From Fibrobacter succinogenes (GTDB lineage Bacteria > Fibrobacterota > Fibrobacteria > Fibrobacterales > Fibrobacteraceae), in contig CADCDO010000027.1 of the NCBI GenBank assembly GCA_902800345.1, positions 1 through 50,793 of the forward strand: a stretch of DNA of 50,793 nt, in the 5' to 3' direction. Below, one piece after another: positions 1 to 7,369 of this stretch. The position numbers and the translations under genes were made by a program. The stretch's first letter is position 1, and every line of letters starts with the position of its first letter. The notes below the pieces were generated by a model. It ran no database searches. It was not told where the DNA came from and saw only the letters and a list, made by a program, of their open reading frames with translations.

Positions 1-38
1 ACGGAGCCATCGGGGAAGGTGAGTTCGATTTGAGACAT
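1..38 (-). CDS. thrS: Probable threonyl-tRNA synthetase, first codons only
   Basis: Only the first 12 codons and part of the next lie in the window; the gene runs off the left edge. The visible start reads MSQIELTFPDGS, which resembles the opening beta strand of the TGS domain that begins threonyl-tRNA synthetases (compare the ITLPDGS start in E. coli ThrS). An AAGGA ribosome-binding site lies about 7 bases before the ATG. With so few residues another TGS-domain protein, such as a RelA/SpoT fragment, cannot be excluded, but the TGS domain at the very N-terminus favours ThrS. Confidence 0.5.
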   Translation of the reverse strand, partial: MSQIELTFPDGS

Positions 39-479
39 AAATAATCCTTTTTGTGGGCGGTTCTCGCCCGGTTCCCCAGAAATACGACATCTGGCGGTGA
101 GGCGTAAGATAGAAAAAGACTATAAGTGTGGCTAGTGGTTGGTGATTAGTGGTTAAGAAAACGCCCCTTTCAAACGTGCCATTTTGAGCGAAATCGAGGA
201 ATCTAGCACTGATAATATAAAGGGGGAAGAATCCCCCTGATTGCAGCCCCGTCGTCATGGCGGCCCTCGAGCCGCCATCTAGCCGTGTCTTCCATCACCC
301 CTTCGCCTAGGGGCTCGGCCCCTAAGACCCCGATAAGATGAATGTCTTTACAACAGACAATGCTTTCACTAACCTTATTAAGAATTTTTTAACTACATTT
401 CTTTCTGTTAAAAAAGCTTTCAATGGAATATAAGGATTTATGAATCCCCTGTTTAATAACCTATTGCCCATGATTAACA
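39..479. other. Gene-free stretch with three strong hairpins and repeat-like segments
   Basis: No convincing gene here. Three perfect inverted repeats follow one another: 221-227 with 232-238 (AGGGGGA/TCCCCCT), 257-264 with 271-278 (ATGGCGGC/GCCGCCAT) and 308-314 with 318-324 (TAGGGGC/GCCCCTA). None is followed by a clear T-run, so they are not obvious terminators. Bases 126-155 are a low-complexity GTGGTTAGTG-type tract like that at 20970-21000, and 173-205 resembles a dispersed repeat (GAGCGAAATCGAGGAATC). The hairpins would lie in the 5' leader of the minus-strand gene at 1-38 if its promoter is distal. Confidence 0.6.
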
Positions 480-995
480 ATGAAAAAAATTTACAATAAA
501 TTTTTAGCAGTAATCTATTTCTGTTTGCCTGTTTATTCTGTATATGCAAACGAACTTCCTGTATTAAAAGAAGAAAATTTCCGTTTTGACACAAAACAAT
601 GCAGAATACTCTCTGAACAAAAGATATTTTGCAGAGTTAAGAACGATGCCGTGGCAGTTTATGATTTAGAAAAAAAACTTGAATCAAAAATGTATGAAAA
701 GGAAACTGAAAACCAACCACATTCTTTTTACCAATACCAATGTAATAAAGTAACATTTGGATTATTAGAAGGGAATCTTGTTGCTAGATGCGATGGTTCA
801 ACAAGAAGGTTTGTACTATATTGTTTCACTAACGAAAATGTTGCAATTACATATGATGAAGATGGTGTTGAAACTTTTAAAAGCAACGTCTTCTGGAAAG
901 ACAACAACAAATGCAGAGAACTTTTTCAAATTACAAAGAACGAACAAATGGGAATTGTCACCAAAGCCTTTTTAGATTCCTTGAAAAAACAGTGA
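480..995 (+). CDS. Small exported protein of unknown function
   Basis: 171 residues. The first ~24 residues form a classical signal peptide: MKK start, a hydrophobic core rich in L, V and F, and a small-residue cleavage region around VYA-NE. The mature part has six cysteines, suggesting disulfides in the periplasm, and ends in a basic helix. I recognise no family. The gene is A/T-rich compared with its neighbours and sits in a gene-poor patch, as expected for a lineage-specific accessory gene. No strong Shine-Dalgarno sequence precedes the ATG, so the start rests on the signal peptide. Confidence 0.65.
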   Translation: MKKIYNKFLAVIYFCLPVYSVYANELPVLKEENFRFDTKQCRILSEQKIFCRVKNDAVAVYDLEKKLESKMYEKETENQPHSFYQYQCNKVTFGLLEGNLVARCDGSTRRFVLYCFTNENVAITYDEDGVETFKSNVFWKDNNKCRELFQITKNEQMGIVTKAFLDSLKKQ

Positions 996-1463
996 TTAAA
1001 AATCTTTCGTTTTTCTAAAGCTCTACATCCTATACCGCACCCTTTTCTCAGCGACGCAAAGTGCTGTTTGTTTGCTGCGTTTTCTGAGCCTCATTTTAGG
1101 GACAAGCGTCATCTGGATTTTCATCTCGTTCAGCACCTTGACGCAGACTTTCTATTTGTGTATATTGTAACTGATATTCGATAATCCCCGTGACAGTCGA
1201 CATAGACCTTTGGGTCCGTACGTGCATTCGCGATGGGGCGCATCCACCTTCTTGTTGATGTTGTTGGATAGCTGGCAGGAGAAACAGCCTGCTCGAGTGT
1301 GTGGCGGAAGCCATGCCAAGTAATGCCTGGGAATACCCCAGCCAACAGAATCGCAAGATCATCCCACAAAACAGAAAATAAAACCACAGTTGTCGCAAAA
1401 TTTGCAGCAACTCATCATCACGCAATATTTGCGTGTTGTTAAAACATTTTTAAAGGAGTAATC
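996..1463. other. Gene-poor stretch with several tight hairpins
   Basis: Overlapping reading frames exist on the minus strand (1096-1425), but their composition and lack of a ribosome-binding site do not look coding. The plus strand holds several short perfect hairpins with small loops: GACC-TTTG-GGTC near 1205-1216, GCAGG/CCTGC near 1276-1293, TGGC-GGAA-GCCA near 1302-1313, CTGGG-AATA-CCCAG near 1327-1341, and CACGCAA-TAT-TTGCGTG at 1419-1435 just before the next gene. It could be a structured RNA or decayed mobile DNA. It does not match RNase P, SRP or tmRNA as I know them. Confidence 0.45.
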
Positions 1464-1637
1464 ATGTTCGATGAAATTTTCGGAAAATTCAATAGCGGCC
1501 CGAATCATGGTGGAAGCAACGCTATTGGTGATTTTGCAAAAATTCTAGAAGAAAAAAACGCCGAAATCAAACGGCTTAAGGAATTGATTCTGCGTTGCCC
1601 GAAATGCGGCGTTAAACTGCGTTACCCGAGAGGATAA
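1464..1637 (+). CDS. 57-residue protein with a C-terminal CxxC zinc-knuckle motif
   Basis: A 57-codon frame starts at an ATG 7 bases after AAAGGAG and stops 12 bases before the next gene, whose own AAGGAGG lies in the gap, so the two form an operon. The N-terminal half contains glycine and asparagine. Residues ~24-43 form a charged helix (KILEEKNAEIKRLKELI), and the C-terminus reads LRCPKCGVKLRYPRG, half of a zinc ribbon. With only one CxxC, metal binding would need a dimer or a partner. Function unknown; a helper of the downstream ORF6N protein is an inference from spacing only. Confidence 0.7.
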   Translation: MFDEIFGKFNSGPNHGGSNAIGDFAKILEEKNAEIKRLKELILRCPKCGVKLRYPRG

Positions 1638-1649
1638 AAGGAGGTCAAA

Positions 1650-2606
1650 ATGAAGAAACAAGAAGTCATCGTTTCAAATCCGTTGGTTGGTTCCAAAATA
1701 GCGAACAAAATCGTAGTCATTCGCGATGTTCAGGTTTTGCTTGACCGCGATTTGGCGGAAATATATGGTGTAGAGACTAGAGTATTCAATCAAGCGGTTA
1801 AACGCAATATTGAACGATTTCCGGATGCGTTTAGGTTTCAGTTAGATGAGGATGAGGCACTGGAATTAGAGACGTCTTCAAGATCACAATTTGTGACCAT
1901 GAACAAAAGTGGTAATCTTCGAGGGTCAAACATCAAATATCTCCCTTACGCCTTTACCGAGCAAGGCGTCGCAATGCTTTCGGCGGTTCTTCGTAGCGAA
2001 AGGGCTATCAAGGTCAGTATCGAAATCATGAATGCGTTTGTTCAGATGCGCCATTATCTGCGTCACAATACGGGTCTTGTCGGGCGTTTAAATGCTTTTG
2101 AATCCAAGGTTGATACAAGACTTGTTGAACATGACCTAAAATTCAAGAAGATTGACGAAAATTTCTCTAAAATATTCAATGAGTTGGATTCTAATCCTAA
2201 AAAAGCGAAGGAGGGGGTGTTCTTCAAAGGGCAAATCTTTGACGCCTACGCATTCTTCCAAGACATCATCAAGACCGCGAAAAAAGAAATCATTCTTATT
2301 GACGGTTATGTAGATTTGTCGGTTTTAGAGAGATTGTCTGTAAAGCAAAAGAATGTCTTGGTCAAGATTTATACACACCAGAAGGCGGAACTACGGCAAA
2401 TTGATGTAGACCAGTTCAATCAGCAGTATCCATCTGCGTCAATGGACTATACCAAAAAGATACACGACCGTTTTTTGATTATCGACAATAAAGAATTGTA
2501 CCACATTGGTGCATCGCTAAAAGATTTGGGCAAGCAATGTTTTGCCTTTGACAAGATGGATGATCCCAAGACGCTAATTCCCGCCATTTTAAAGAATTTG
2601 AACTGA
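1650..2606 (+). CDS. ORF6N-domain DNA-binding protein with PLD-like C-terminus
   Basis: 318 residues. Residues ~15-110 match the ORF6N domain shared by phage antirepressors and many accessory bacterial proteins: VVIRDVQVLLDRDLAEIYGV, then NIERFPDAFRFQL and LPYAFTEQGVAMLSAVL are its hallmark blocks. A short coiled linker follows (~140-185), then ~120 residues resembling a phospholipase D-like fold, with KEIILIDGYVD and a KIHDRFLIID strand containing the H and D positions of a degenerate HKD motif. These proteins are usually annotated as ORF6N or KilA-N domain proteins of mobile origin; a regulatory or defence role is possible but unproven. An AAGGAGG site precedes the ATG. Confidence 0.85.
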   Translation: MKKQEVIVSNPLVGSKIANKIVVIRDVQVLLDRDLAEIYGVETRVFNQAVKRNIERFPDAFRFQLDEDEALELETSSRSQFVTMNKSGNLRGSNIKYLPYAFTEQGVAMLSAVLRSERAIKVSIEIMNAFVQMRHYLRHNTGLVGRLNAFESKVDTRLVEHDLKFKKIDENFSKIFNELDSNPKKAKEGVFFKGQIFDAYAFFQDIIKTAKKEIILIDGYVDLSVLERLSVKQKNVLVKIYTHQKAELRQIDVDQFNQQYPSASMDYTKKIHDRFLIIDNKELYHIGASLKDLGKQCFAFDKMDDPKTLIPAILKNLN

Positions 2607-2620
2607 TACTCTGTTCCAAC

Positions 2621-3562
2621 TCAATGATAATTCCACGTGCTGACGGCTCGAACGTTCAATTCAGAATCCAATAAAACGTAGCCGTCAAGATTATAGCCGC
2701 CAGCAAAGAACACATATACGGTATCTTGCATTTTTTTCGTTGAAATGACATATTTATTGAATAGGGTCATTGCAGTTGTCGTCGGGCGGTCATCTGCCAT
2801 TCCAGATGATTCCGTAAGATTTACAACTTTGCCATTCTTTACGGCCATCAACTCCATTTCGTCATCCAAAATGCCGCAACCAGAAGTGTCCGGGATAAGC
2901 ATCTCATAAAAAGATACGTTATCCTTATACCCTACTAACGGTTTGATAACGACATCGCTTGCCTTAGCTTTTCTTTTAGAAATAAGAGTTTCGTTAGAAT
3001 CACATTTGCAAACGGTTCTTTTCTTTCTAAAGTACTGCTTTACAAGTTTGTCCTTTATTTTCTGTTCAACAGAACCATTCATCGTAACCGGCTCTATTTT
3101 TTCGACATTCGTTCCAAGCGGAACCGCAAGCAACGGGAGCATTCCTTTTCCATTCTCTTTCCAAGTTTCTAGGGTGCGATTTAAAGAATCGAATTGAATT
3201 TTATTTTCTAACGAAATGGAACTTTTTGCAAGTCCGATTTCGCTCCATTTGCGACGCATAAATTCCAATTTTCCAGCATCGACGCGCTTGCCATCGGCAT
3301 TTATCACTTGCCATGATTGCTTCATGATTTTATGCGAACAGGACTTTATATTTTTAAAAATTCCACCTGCATCATCGCCTTCGGAAAAATCACACGATGG
3401 TGACCATCCTTTATCCGTACGAATAAACGCCAAGCGGATATAATATCCATCATGTTCGTACGCCTTGGGGTCTTCCACAAACCCAAGAGCAGTAAGCTCT
3501 TTTGCGGTGGCACAAAACGGCAAAAGCAAAACGAATAGACAAATAAAAAAATTAAACTTCAT
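2621..3562 (-). CDS. Exported protein of unknown function
   Basis: 313 residues from the chosen ATG at 3562. The open frame extends 22 codons further upstream, but that extension is basic and non-secretory, whereas from 3562 the protein begins MKFNFFICLFVLLLPFCATA, a clean signal peptide with cleavage after ATA. The mature protein has cysteines at CDFSEGDD, SCSHK, CKCD and SGCGIL and no motif I recognise; it probably lies in the periplasm or outer membrane. It converges on the ORF6N gene with a 14-base gap. Confidence 0.65.
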   Translation of the reverse strand: MKFNFFICLFVLLLPFCATAKELTALGFVEDPKAYEHDGYYIRLAFIRTDKGWSPSCDFSEGDDAGGIFKNIKSCSHKIMKQSWQVINADGKRVDAGKLEFMRRKWSEIGLAKSSISLENKIQFDSLNRTLETWKENGKGMLPLLAVPLGTNVEKIEPVTMNGSVEQKIKDKLVKQYFRKKRTVCKCDSNETLISKRKAKASDVVIKPLVGYKDNVSFYEMLIPDTSGCGILDDEMELMAVKNGKVVNLTESSGMADDRPTTTAMTLFNKYVISTKKMQDTVYVFFAGGYNLDGYVLLDSELNVRAVSTWNYH

Positions 3563-3635
3563 ATTGCATAACATATAAAAGTCAAACAGCATGCGCAAGA
3601 GGCTTCGCAAATACGCTCGCCGTTTCACTCAAAAT

Positions 3636-3665
3636 TTGCGGCACTTGTTTTTCTCAAATTATAAT
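3636..3665 (+). promoter_or_regulatory. Sigma-70-like promoter of the two-hairpin leader gene
   Basis: TTGCGG at 3636-3641 and a perfect TATAAT at 3660-3665, separated by 18 bases. Transcription would begin near 3672, just before the hairpins at 3682-3738, giving an ~85-base leader for the gene at 3757. Confidence 0.5.
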
Positions 3666-3681
3666 TGTATATTACATTCAG

Positions 3682-3738
3682 CACCAAAAAGGGTGATGTT
3701 ATTAGATCGCAGTCCGCGCAAGCGGGGCGATCTTTTTT
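3682..3738 (+). promoter_or_regulatory. Two-hairpin leader ending in a terminator-like stem, possible attenuator
   Basis: A small stem (CACC 3682-3685 with GGTG 3692-3695) is followed by a long hairpin: AGATCGC 3704-3710 pairs with GCGATCT 3727-3733, and inside it CCGC 3714-3717 pairs with GCGG 3722-3725 around a GCAA tetraloop. A run of T follows at 3733-3738. This is the form of an intrinsic terminator, yet it lies between a promoter and the start at 3757 with no plus-strand gene before it. The AAGGAG ribosome-binding site follows directly. Confidence 0.5.
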
Positions 3739-3756
3739 CGTCTTAAGGAGAGGAAA

Positions 3757-4248
3757 ATGAACAGAATCAAACTTATCGGAATCAGCACAGAAGGGGCCTT
3801 GCGCTTGTGGTATGGGCCGGAAACGAAAATCAGTGTATTTGCATCGAGAGATTTTGATGCGAACGATTACCGCTTGGAGCAATGGGCTGCAGAAATGGGG
3901 CGGTTCCATCAATGCCTTGTGGGCACGTTCCATTCTGATGCGGAACGTCAAATTTTAGATATTGCGCTTGCGAACGGAGCGTTTGCCGTCTGGATTCGCG
4001 GATGCGACCTTCCCCACATTTACCGTGGCGAAGTCAAAAAAGCAATGGAAAACAATCACCTGCTGACGCTTTCGTGCTTTCACAGGCGACACCACAATGA
4101 AGCGACCGCACGTTATTGCATACAGTTGGCATCGATGTGCACCAAAAAACACACGTTTTTTCTAAACGAAAACGATTTGCTATTGGAGCCAGTCTACCGC
4201 AAAGTGGCGAAGTATCGCAACACGAAACTTTTCTACGGAGACCGATAA
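3757..4248 (+). CDS. Short DprA/Smf-like Rossmann-fold protein
   Basis: 163 residues. The order of blocks matches short stand-alone relatives of the DprA Rossmann fold: FASRDFDANDY, a helix, LVGTFHSDAERQILDIAL (the G-x-HS-x-x-E block), FAVWIRGCDLP, then NHLLTLSCFHRR and a conserved ARYCIQLAS helix. Full-length DprA loads RecA on single-stranded DNA during transformation, but this protein lacks the extra N- and C-terminal domains and is about half the length, so nucleotide or nucleic-acid binding is the most that can be inferred. The start follows AAGGAGAGG, and a terminator-like leader precedes it. Confidence 0.55.
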   Translation: MNRIKLIGISTEGALRLWYGPETKISVFASRDFDANDYRLEQWAAEMGRFHQCLVGTFHSDAERQILDIALANGAFAVWIRGCDLPHIYRGEVKKAMENNHLLTLSCFHRRHHNEATARYCIQLASMCTKKHTFFLNENDLLLEPVYRKVAKYRNTKLFYGDR

Positions 4249-4303
4249 ACAAATCCATCGGCGGAAAACGTCCGCACACGTTTTAAAAATATATCTTTAA
4301 AAT

Positions 4304-5038
4304 ATGATTACACTTCTTCAAAAATCCATCTTCGCTCTAGCCATTTGCGGAGCGACCCTTTGCATTTTTGCCGCCGACGCAAAGCCCTACATCAAAGCGG
4401 ATGCACTCCCGAATGCGCTCAACTTCTACCCTGCGCCACCGGAAACGACTTCGGTGCAGTTCATGTACGATATTTCGCAGTACATGTGGGGCAAGTCCAT
4501 GCGAGCCGATTCTGCACGTGCGGCCCTTGCGATTGCACAAGCGGCAACAAGCATGAGCGAAATGGTCCGGATGTTCAGCGAGCCGTTCGGCATGGAAATT
4601 TCAGCGCAGAAAACACCCGCCATCATGAACGTGATTGAACGCGGGATTGCAACACTACGGCAAGTGGGTAGAGTTCCCAAGAAACACTATATGAGGCGTC
4701 GCCCATTTGACCGTTTCAACGAACCGACGCTAGTTCCCAAAGACGAAGAATATTTAAGAAAGAATGGTTCTTACCCGTCGGGCCACACGATTCTTGCATG
4801 GTCGATGGCTCTGTTACTAGTTGAAGTGAATCCTGCTGCGCAAGATGCGTTGTTAAAGTACGCCTACGAATGGGGGCAAAGCCGCGTAATCGCAGGATTC
4901 CATTGGCAGAGCGACGTCGATGCGTCTAAGGTTCTCGTATCAGGAGCTTTCGCAAGTTTGCATAATGACGAGACTTTCTTGGCAGATATGAAAAAAGCGC
5001 GAACCGAATTCAAGAAGTTATCTGCAAAGAAGAAGTAA
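4304..5038 (+). CDS. Class A nonspecific acid phosphatase (PAP2 superfamily)
   Basis: 244 residues with a signal peptide (hydrophobic to ~22, cleavage near FAADA). The three PAP2 catalytic blocks are all present: KKHYMRRRP (K-x6-RP), SYPSGHT (PSGH) and SRVIAGFHWQSDVDA (SR-x5-H-x3-D). The GSYPSGHT form is the signature of secreted class A acid phosphatases (PhoN/PhoC type), which release phosphate from a broad range of organic esters in the periplasm. Length and order fit the family. The lysine-rich tail (KKLSAKKK) is unremarkable. It converges with the transporter gene at 5068. Confidence 0.92.
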   Translation: MITLLQKSIFALAICGATLCIFAADAKPYIKADALPNALNFYPAPPETTSVQFMYDISQYMWGKSMRADSARAALAIAQAATSMSEMVRMFSEPFGMEISAQKTPAIMNVIERGIATLRQVGRVPKKHYMRRRPFDRFNEPTLVPKDEEYLRKNGSYPSGHTILAWSMALLLVEVNPAAQDALLKYAYEWGQSRVIAGFHWQSDVDASKVLVSGAFASLHNDETFLADMKKARTEFKKLSAKKK

Positions 5039-5067
5039 TTTTAAACAAACTTATCTCTGTCGAGTTT

Positions 5068-6000
5068 TTATTCTTTCCTACGATATACATTCGCAAGTAT
5101 CGCCCCGGAAATGTTATGCCAAACGGAGAAGATGGCGCCGGGAACGGTTGCCATGGCAAGCGACGAGAACGCAGTCGCCGCAAGGCTTGTCGCAAGTCCG
5201 GAATTTTGCATGCCGATTTCGATGGAAAGCGCTTTAGTTTTGGGCGTCGAGAAGTGCAGCAACTTTCCAAGACCGAATCCGCAGCCGTAGCCGAGCAGGT
5301 TATGGAGAATCACGACGGCAAATACAACTGCGCCCGTAGAGAGAATCTTCGCCGCATTATGCGAAACAACGGCAGCGACAATCATCGCAATCGCAATCAC
5401 GGAAACAAGCGGCAAAACTTTGACCGCACGCGCAGTCCACTTGCCGAAAAACTTGTTGATGACGAATCCGAGCGCGATCGGCACGATGACGACCTTCACT
5501 ATGGAAAGGAACATCGCCATCACATCCACGTTCACTGTCGTACGCAAGAGCAAGTACGTAATTGCCGGAGTCAGCACAGGCGCAAGCAGCGTGTTCACAC
5601 TCGTCATGCCGACAGAAAGCGCCACGTCACCTTTCGAAAGATACGTGATGACGTTGCTAGCGGTTCCGCCTGGGCACGTACCCACGAGAACTACACCCGC
5701 CATCAGCGCTGCGTCAAGCCCGAAAATTTTGGAAAGCAAGAATGCTAGCGCAGGCATCACGATGAACTGTGCCGCACAGCCGATGGTAATTTCTTTCGGT
5801 CGCGCAAACACGAGTGCAAAATCGCTTAGCTTGAGCGTAAGGCCCATGCCGAACATCACGACCATCAGTAGGTAATTCACCCATGAGAGCTCAATCCAGA
5901 GCGTCGATTTCGGGACGAACAACGAGAGCGCCGCGATTACCAAAACGACAACCGCCATCCATTTGCCGACAAATTCACTGATTTTTTCAAGAATGCGCAT
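5068..6000 (-). CDS. Bile acid:sodium symporter (BASS) family transporter
   Basis: 310 residues with about nine or ten hydrophobic segments, typical of the BASS fold. Family landmarks include MFGMGLTLKLSDF in the second helix, GTCPGGTASNVITYLSKGDVALSV (the helix-break and sodium-binding region) and IEIGMQNSGLATSLA near the C-terminus. Members co-transport sodium with bile acids, pyruvate, pantoate or other organic anions; the substrate here is not evident. The start is the ATG after a weak upstream site. The next minus-strand gene begins upstream at 6470, leaving 14 bases between its stop and this start. Confidence 0.9.
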   Translation of the reverse strand: MRILEKISEFVGKWMAVVVLVIAALSLFVPKSTLWIELSWVNYLLMVVMFGMGLTLKLSDFALVFARPKEITIGCAAQFIVMPALAFLLSKIFGLDAALMAGVVLVGTCPGGTASNVITYLSKGDVALSVGMTSVNTLLAPVLTPAITYLLLRTTVNVDVMAMFLSIVKVVIVPIALGFVINKFFGKWTARAVKVLPLVSVIAIAMIVAAVVSHNAAKILSTGAVVFAVVILHNLLGYGCGFGLGKLLHFSTPKTKALSIEIGMQNSGLATSLAATAFSSLAMATVPGAIFSVWHNISGAILANVYRRKE

Positions 6001-6014
6001 GATTAGACTCGCTA

Positions 6015-6470
6015 TTAAACCTTATATCCATACTTCCGCAACTTTTCAACGTACTGCGGGTCGGCCAAACGCGACTTCGATTCGGCCATGTACTTTTCGT
6101 TGTCTTTGTCCGCAAACCCGAACTTGATACGCAAGGCGTTAATGCCACAAGCGATACCTGCCAAAGCACTCAATGCGCCAGCAGCAATTATTTTCATGGA
6201 ATAGTAACCTTTGGCGTATTGGAAATAAATTAGAATTCCACAAATAGCGGCGATTGCCAAAAGAAATAACGCCCCCTTTGCATAAAATTTTGCATTCTTG
6301 CCGCGCGGATCAAATCCGTCTATTGCCACCTCGCGCCAGCGACTATCTAAATATTCGCTGCGACAGGCCTTGCACTCGCGAATCGGGCTCCCGTACATCC
6401 AAGCGTTACATGCTTCACGATTCTTGGTCTTACATTCGGGGCAGACCCATTCTGCGTAACTTATCTGCAT
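6015..6470 (-). CDS. Zinc-finger membrane protein of unknown function
   Basis: 151 residues from the ATG at 6470, chosen because GAGGA lies 8 bases before it; an in-frame TTG four codons earlier is unsupported. The N-terminus carries two CxxC pairs (VCPECKTKN and ECKACRSEYL), forming a likely zinc ribbon, followed by a short charged stretch and two transmembrane helices (~70-90 and ~97-115) and a cytoplasmic tail. No family recognised. It lies just upstream of the BASS transporter on the same strand and may be co-transcribed with it. Confidence 0.7.
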   Translation of the reverse strand: MQISYAEWVCPECKTKNREACNAWMYGSPIRECKACRSEYLDSRWREVAIDGFDPRGKNAKFYAKGALFLLAIAAICGILIYFQYAKGYYSMKIIAAGALSALAGIACGINALRIKFGFADKDNEKYMAESKSRLADPQYVEKLRKYGYKV

Positions 6471-6526
6471 AAAGTTCCTCAACTATTGTTTTTTAGAAAA
6501 GATATATTTTTTTCATCATTGCAGGT

Positions 6527-6967
6527 CTAAACCTCGATAGATTCTTCATCGCTCAAGATAAAAGCTTTCAGGCGTTCCAAGGCTCGTTCAAAATCGTTCT
6601 TGATGGAGCATTCCCAAACTGTGGCGACGCGGTAGCCTTGCAGCGAAAGTTCCCAATTTGTCTTGACATCACGAACAACATTATTCGTAAACTTGTTATC
6701 CCAAAATTCAGAATTACTCTTGGGACGACTCGTAAACCTGCAACCATGCTGATGCCAAAAGCATCCGTTCACGAAAACAACCACACCATATTTAAGAACA
6801 AATAAATCCGGCGATCCCGGCAAGTCATGGCGGTGCAATCGATAACGAAAACCCGCCTTGAAAAGTGAACGACGCACCAAAATTTCAGGTTTCGTATCTT
6901 CGGAACGAACCGCCTGCATCATCTGCGAGCGATTCATAGGCGTACGTTTTTTCCGGCATCGTCTCAA
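6527..6967 (-). CDS. vsr: Vsr-type DNA mismatch endonuclease
   Basis: 146 residues. Blocks typical of very short patch repair endonucleases are present: MQAVRSEDTKPEILVRR, YRLHRHDLPGSPDLF with the catalytic aspartate, VVFVNGCFWHQHGC with zinc and active-site residues, then WDNKFTNNVVRD and VWECSIK. Vsr nicks the T strand of T:G mismatches arising from deaminated 5-methylcytosine. The start at 6967 is a TTG with GAGG 7 bases upstream; the next ATG (6937) would lose the KRTP segment that also matches relatives, so the TTG start is preferred. No cytosine methyltransferase lies in the window. Confidence 0.88.
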   Translation of the reverse strand: MRRCRKKRTPMNRSQMMQAVRSEDTKPEILVRRSLFKAGFRYRLHRHDLPGSPDLFVLKYGVVVFVNGCFWHQHGCRFTSRPKSNSEFWDNKFTNNVVRDVKTNWELSLQGYRVATVWECSIKNDFERALERLKAFILSDEESIEV

Positions 6968-7003
6968 TGCTGCCTCGTAGCGAAATTGATTTTTCAGACT
7001 CCA

Positions 7004-7249
7004 TTATGGTTCGCGACCGAGAACAGCTCTTGCCAGTTGGTCAGCACAAGAGGTCGGCTTACCGCCACAAGTGTTGCCAAGCAATTTCGCGGCAATATCT
7101 TCGGCGGTCATACCCTCGCAAAGTTTGGCTATGGCCTTGAGATTTCCGTTGCATCCACCGGTAAAGCGGATGTTGCGGATTTTGTCGCCATCACGGGTGA
7201 ACTGGATTGTGGTGGCACATGTGCCCTTGGTTTTGAACGTTTCTTCCAT
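7004..7249 (-). CDS. TSCPD-domain protein (TIGR03905-like)
   Basis: 81 residues, essentially a single TSCPD domain. The patterns GTCATTIQFTRDGDKIRNIRF, GGCNGNLKAIAKLCEGM and GNTCGGKPTSCADQLARAV match the small stand-alone TIGR03905-type proteins. The TSCPD domain also occurs at the C-terminus of some ribonucleotide reductases, where its cysteines bind zinc; four conserved cysteines are visible here. The biological role of the stand-alone form is not established. It stands alone between vsr and the acyltransferase gene. Confidence 0.88.
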   Translation of the reverse strand: MEETFKTKGTCATTIQFTRDGDKIRNIRFTGGCNGNLKAIAKLCEGMTAEDIAAKLLGNTCGGKPTSCADQLARAVLGREP

Positions 7250-7369
7250 GAGAATACCTGCTTGATGATCCTTTTATCATCAATGTAGAACTTTTTTACA
7301 CTCAATTATCATAACATTTTTCTTTTTTGCTATTAGATTTATTTGTGACAGCATAGGAACCGAACACAA

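Noticed and set aside
1096..1425. Two overlapping minus-strand frames of 85 and 109 residues
   Set aside because: Unusual composition, no ribosome-binding site and no family resemblance; the stretch is better described by its hairpins.
996..1463. RNase P RNA, SRP RNA or tmRNA
   Set aside because: Their conserved core sequences are not visible on either strand.
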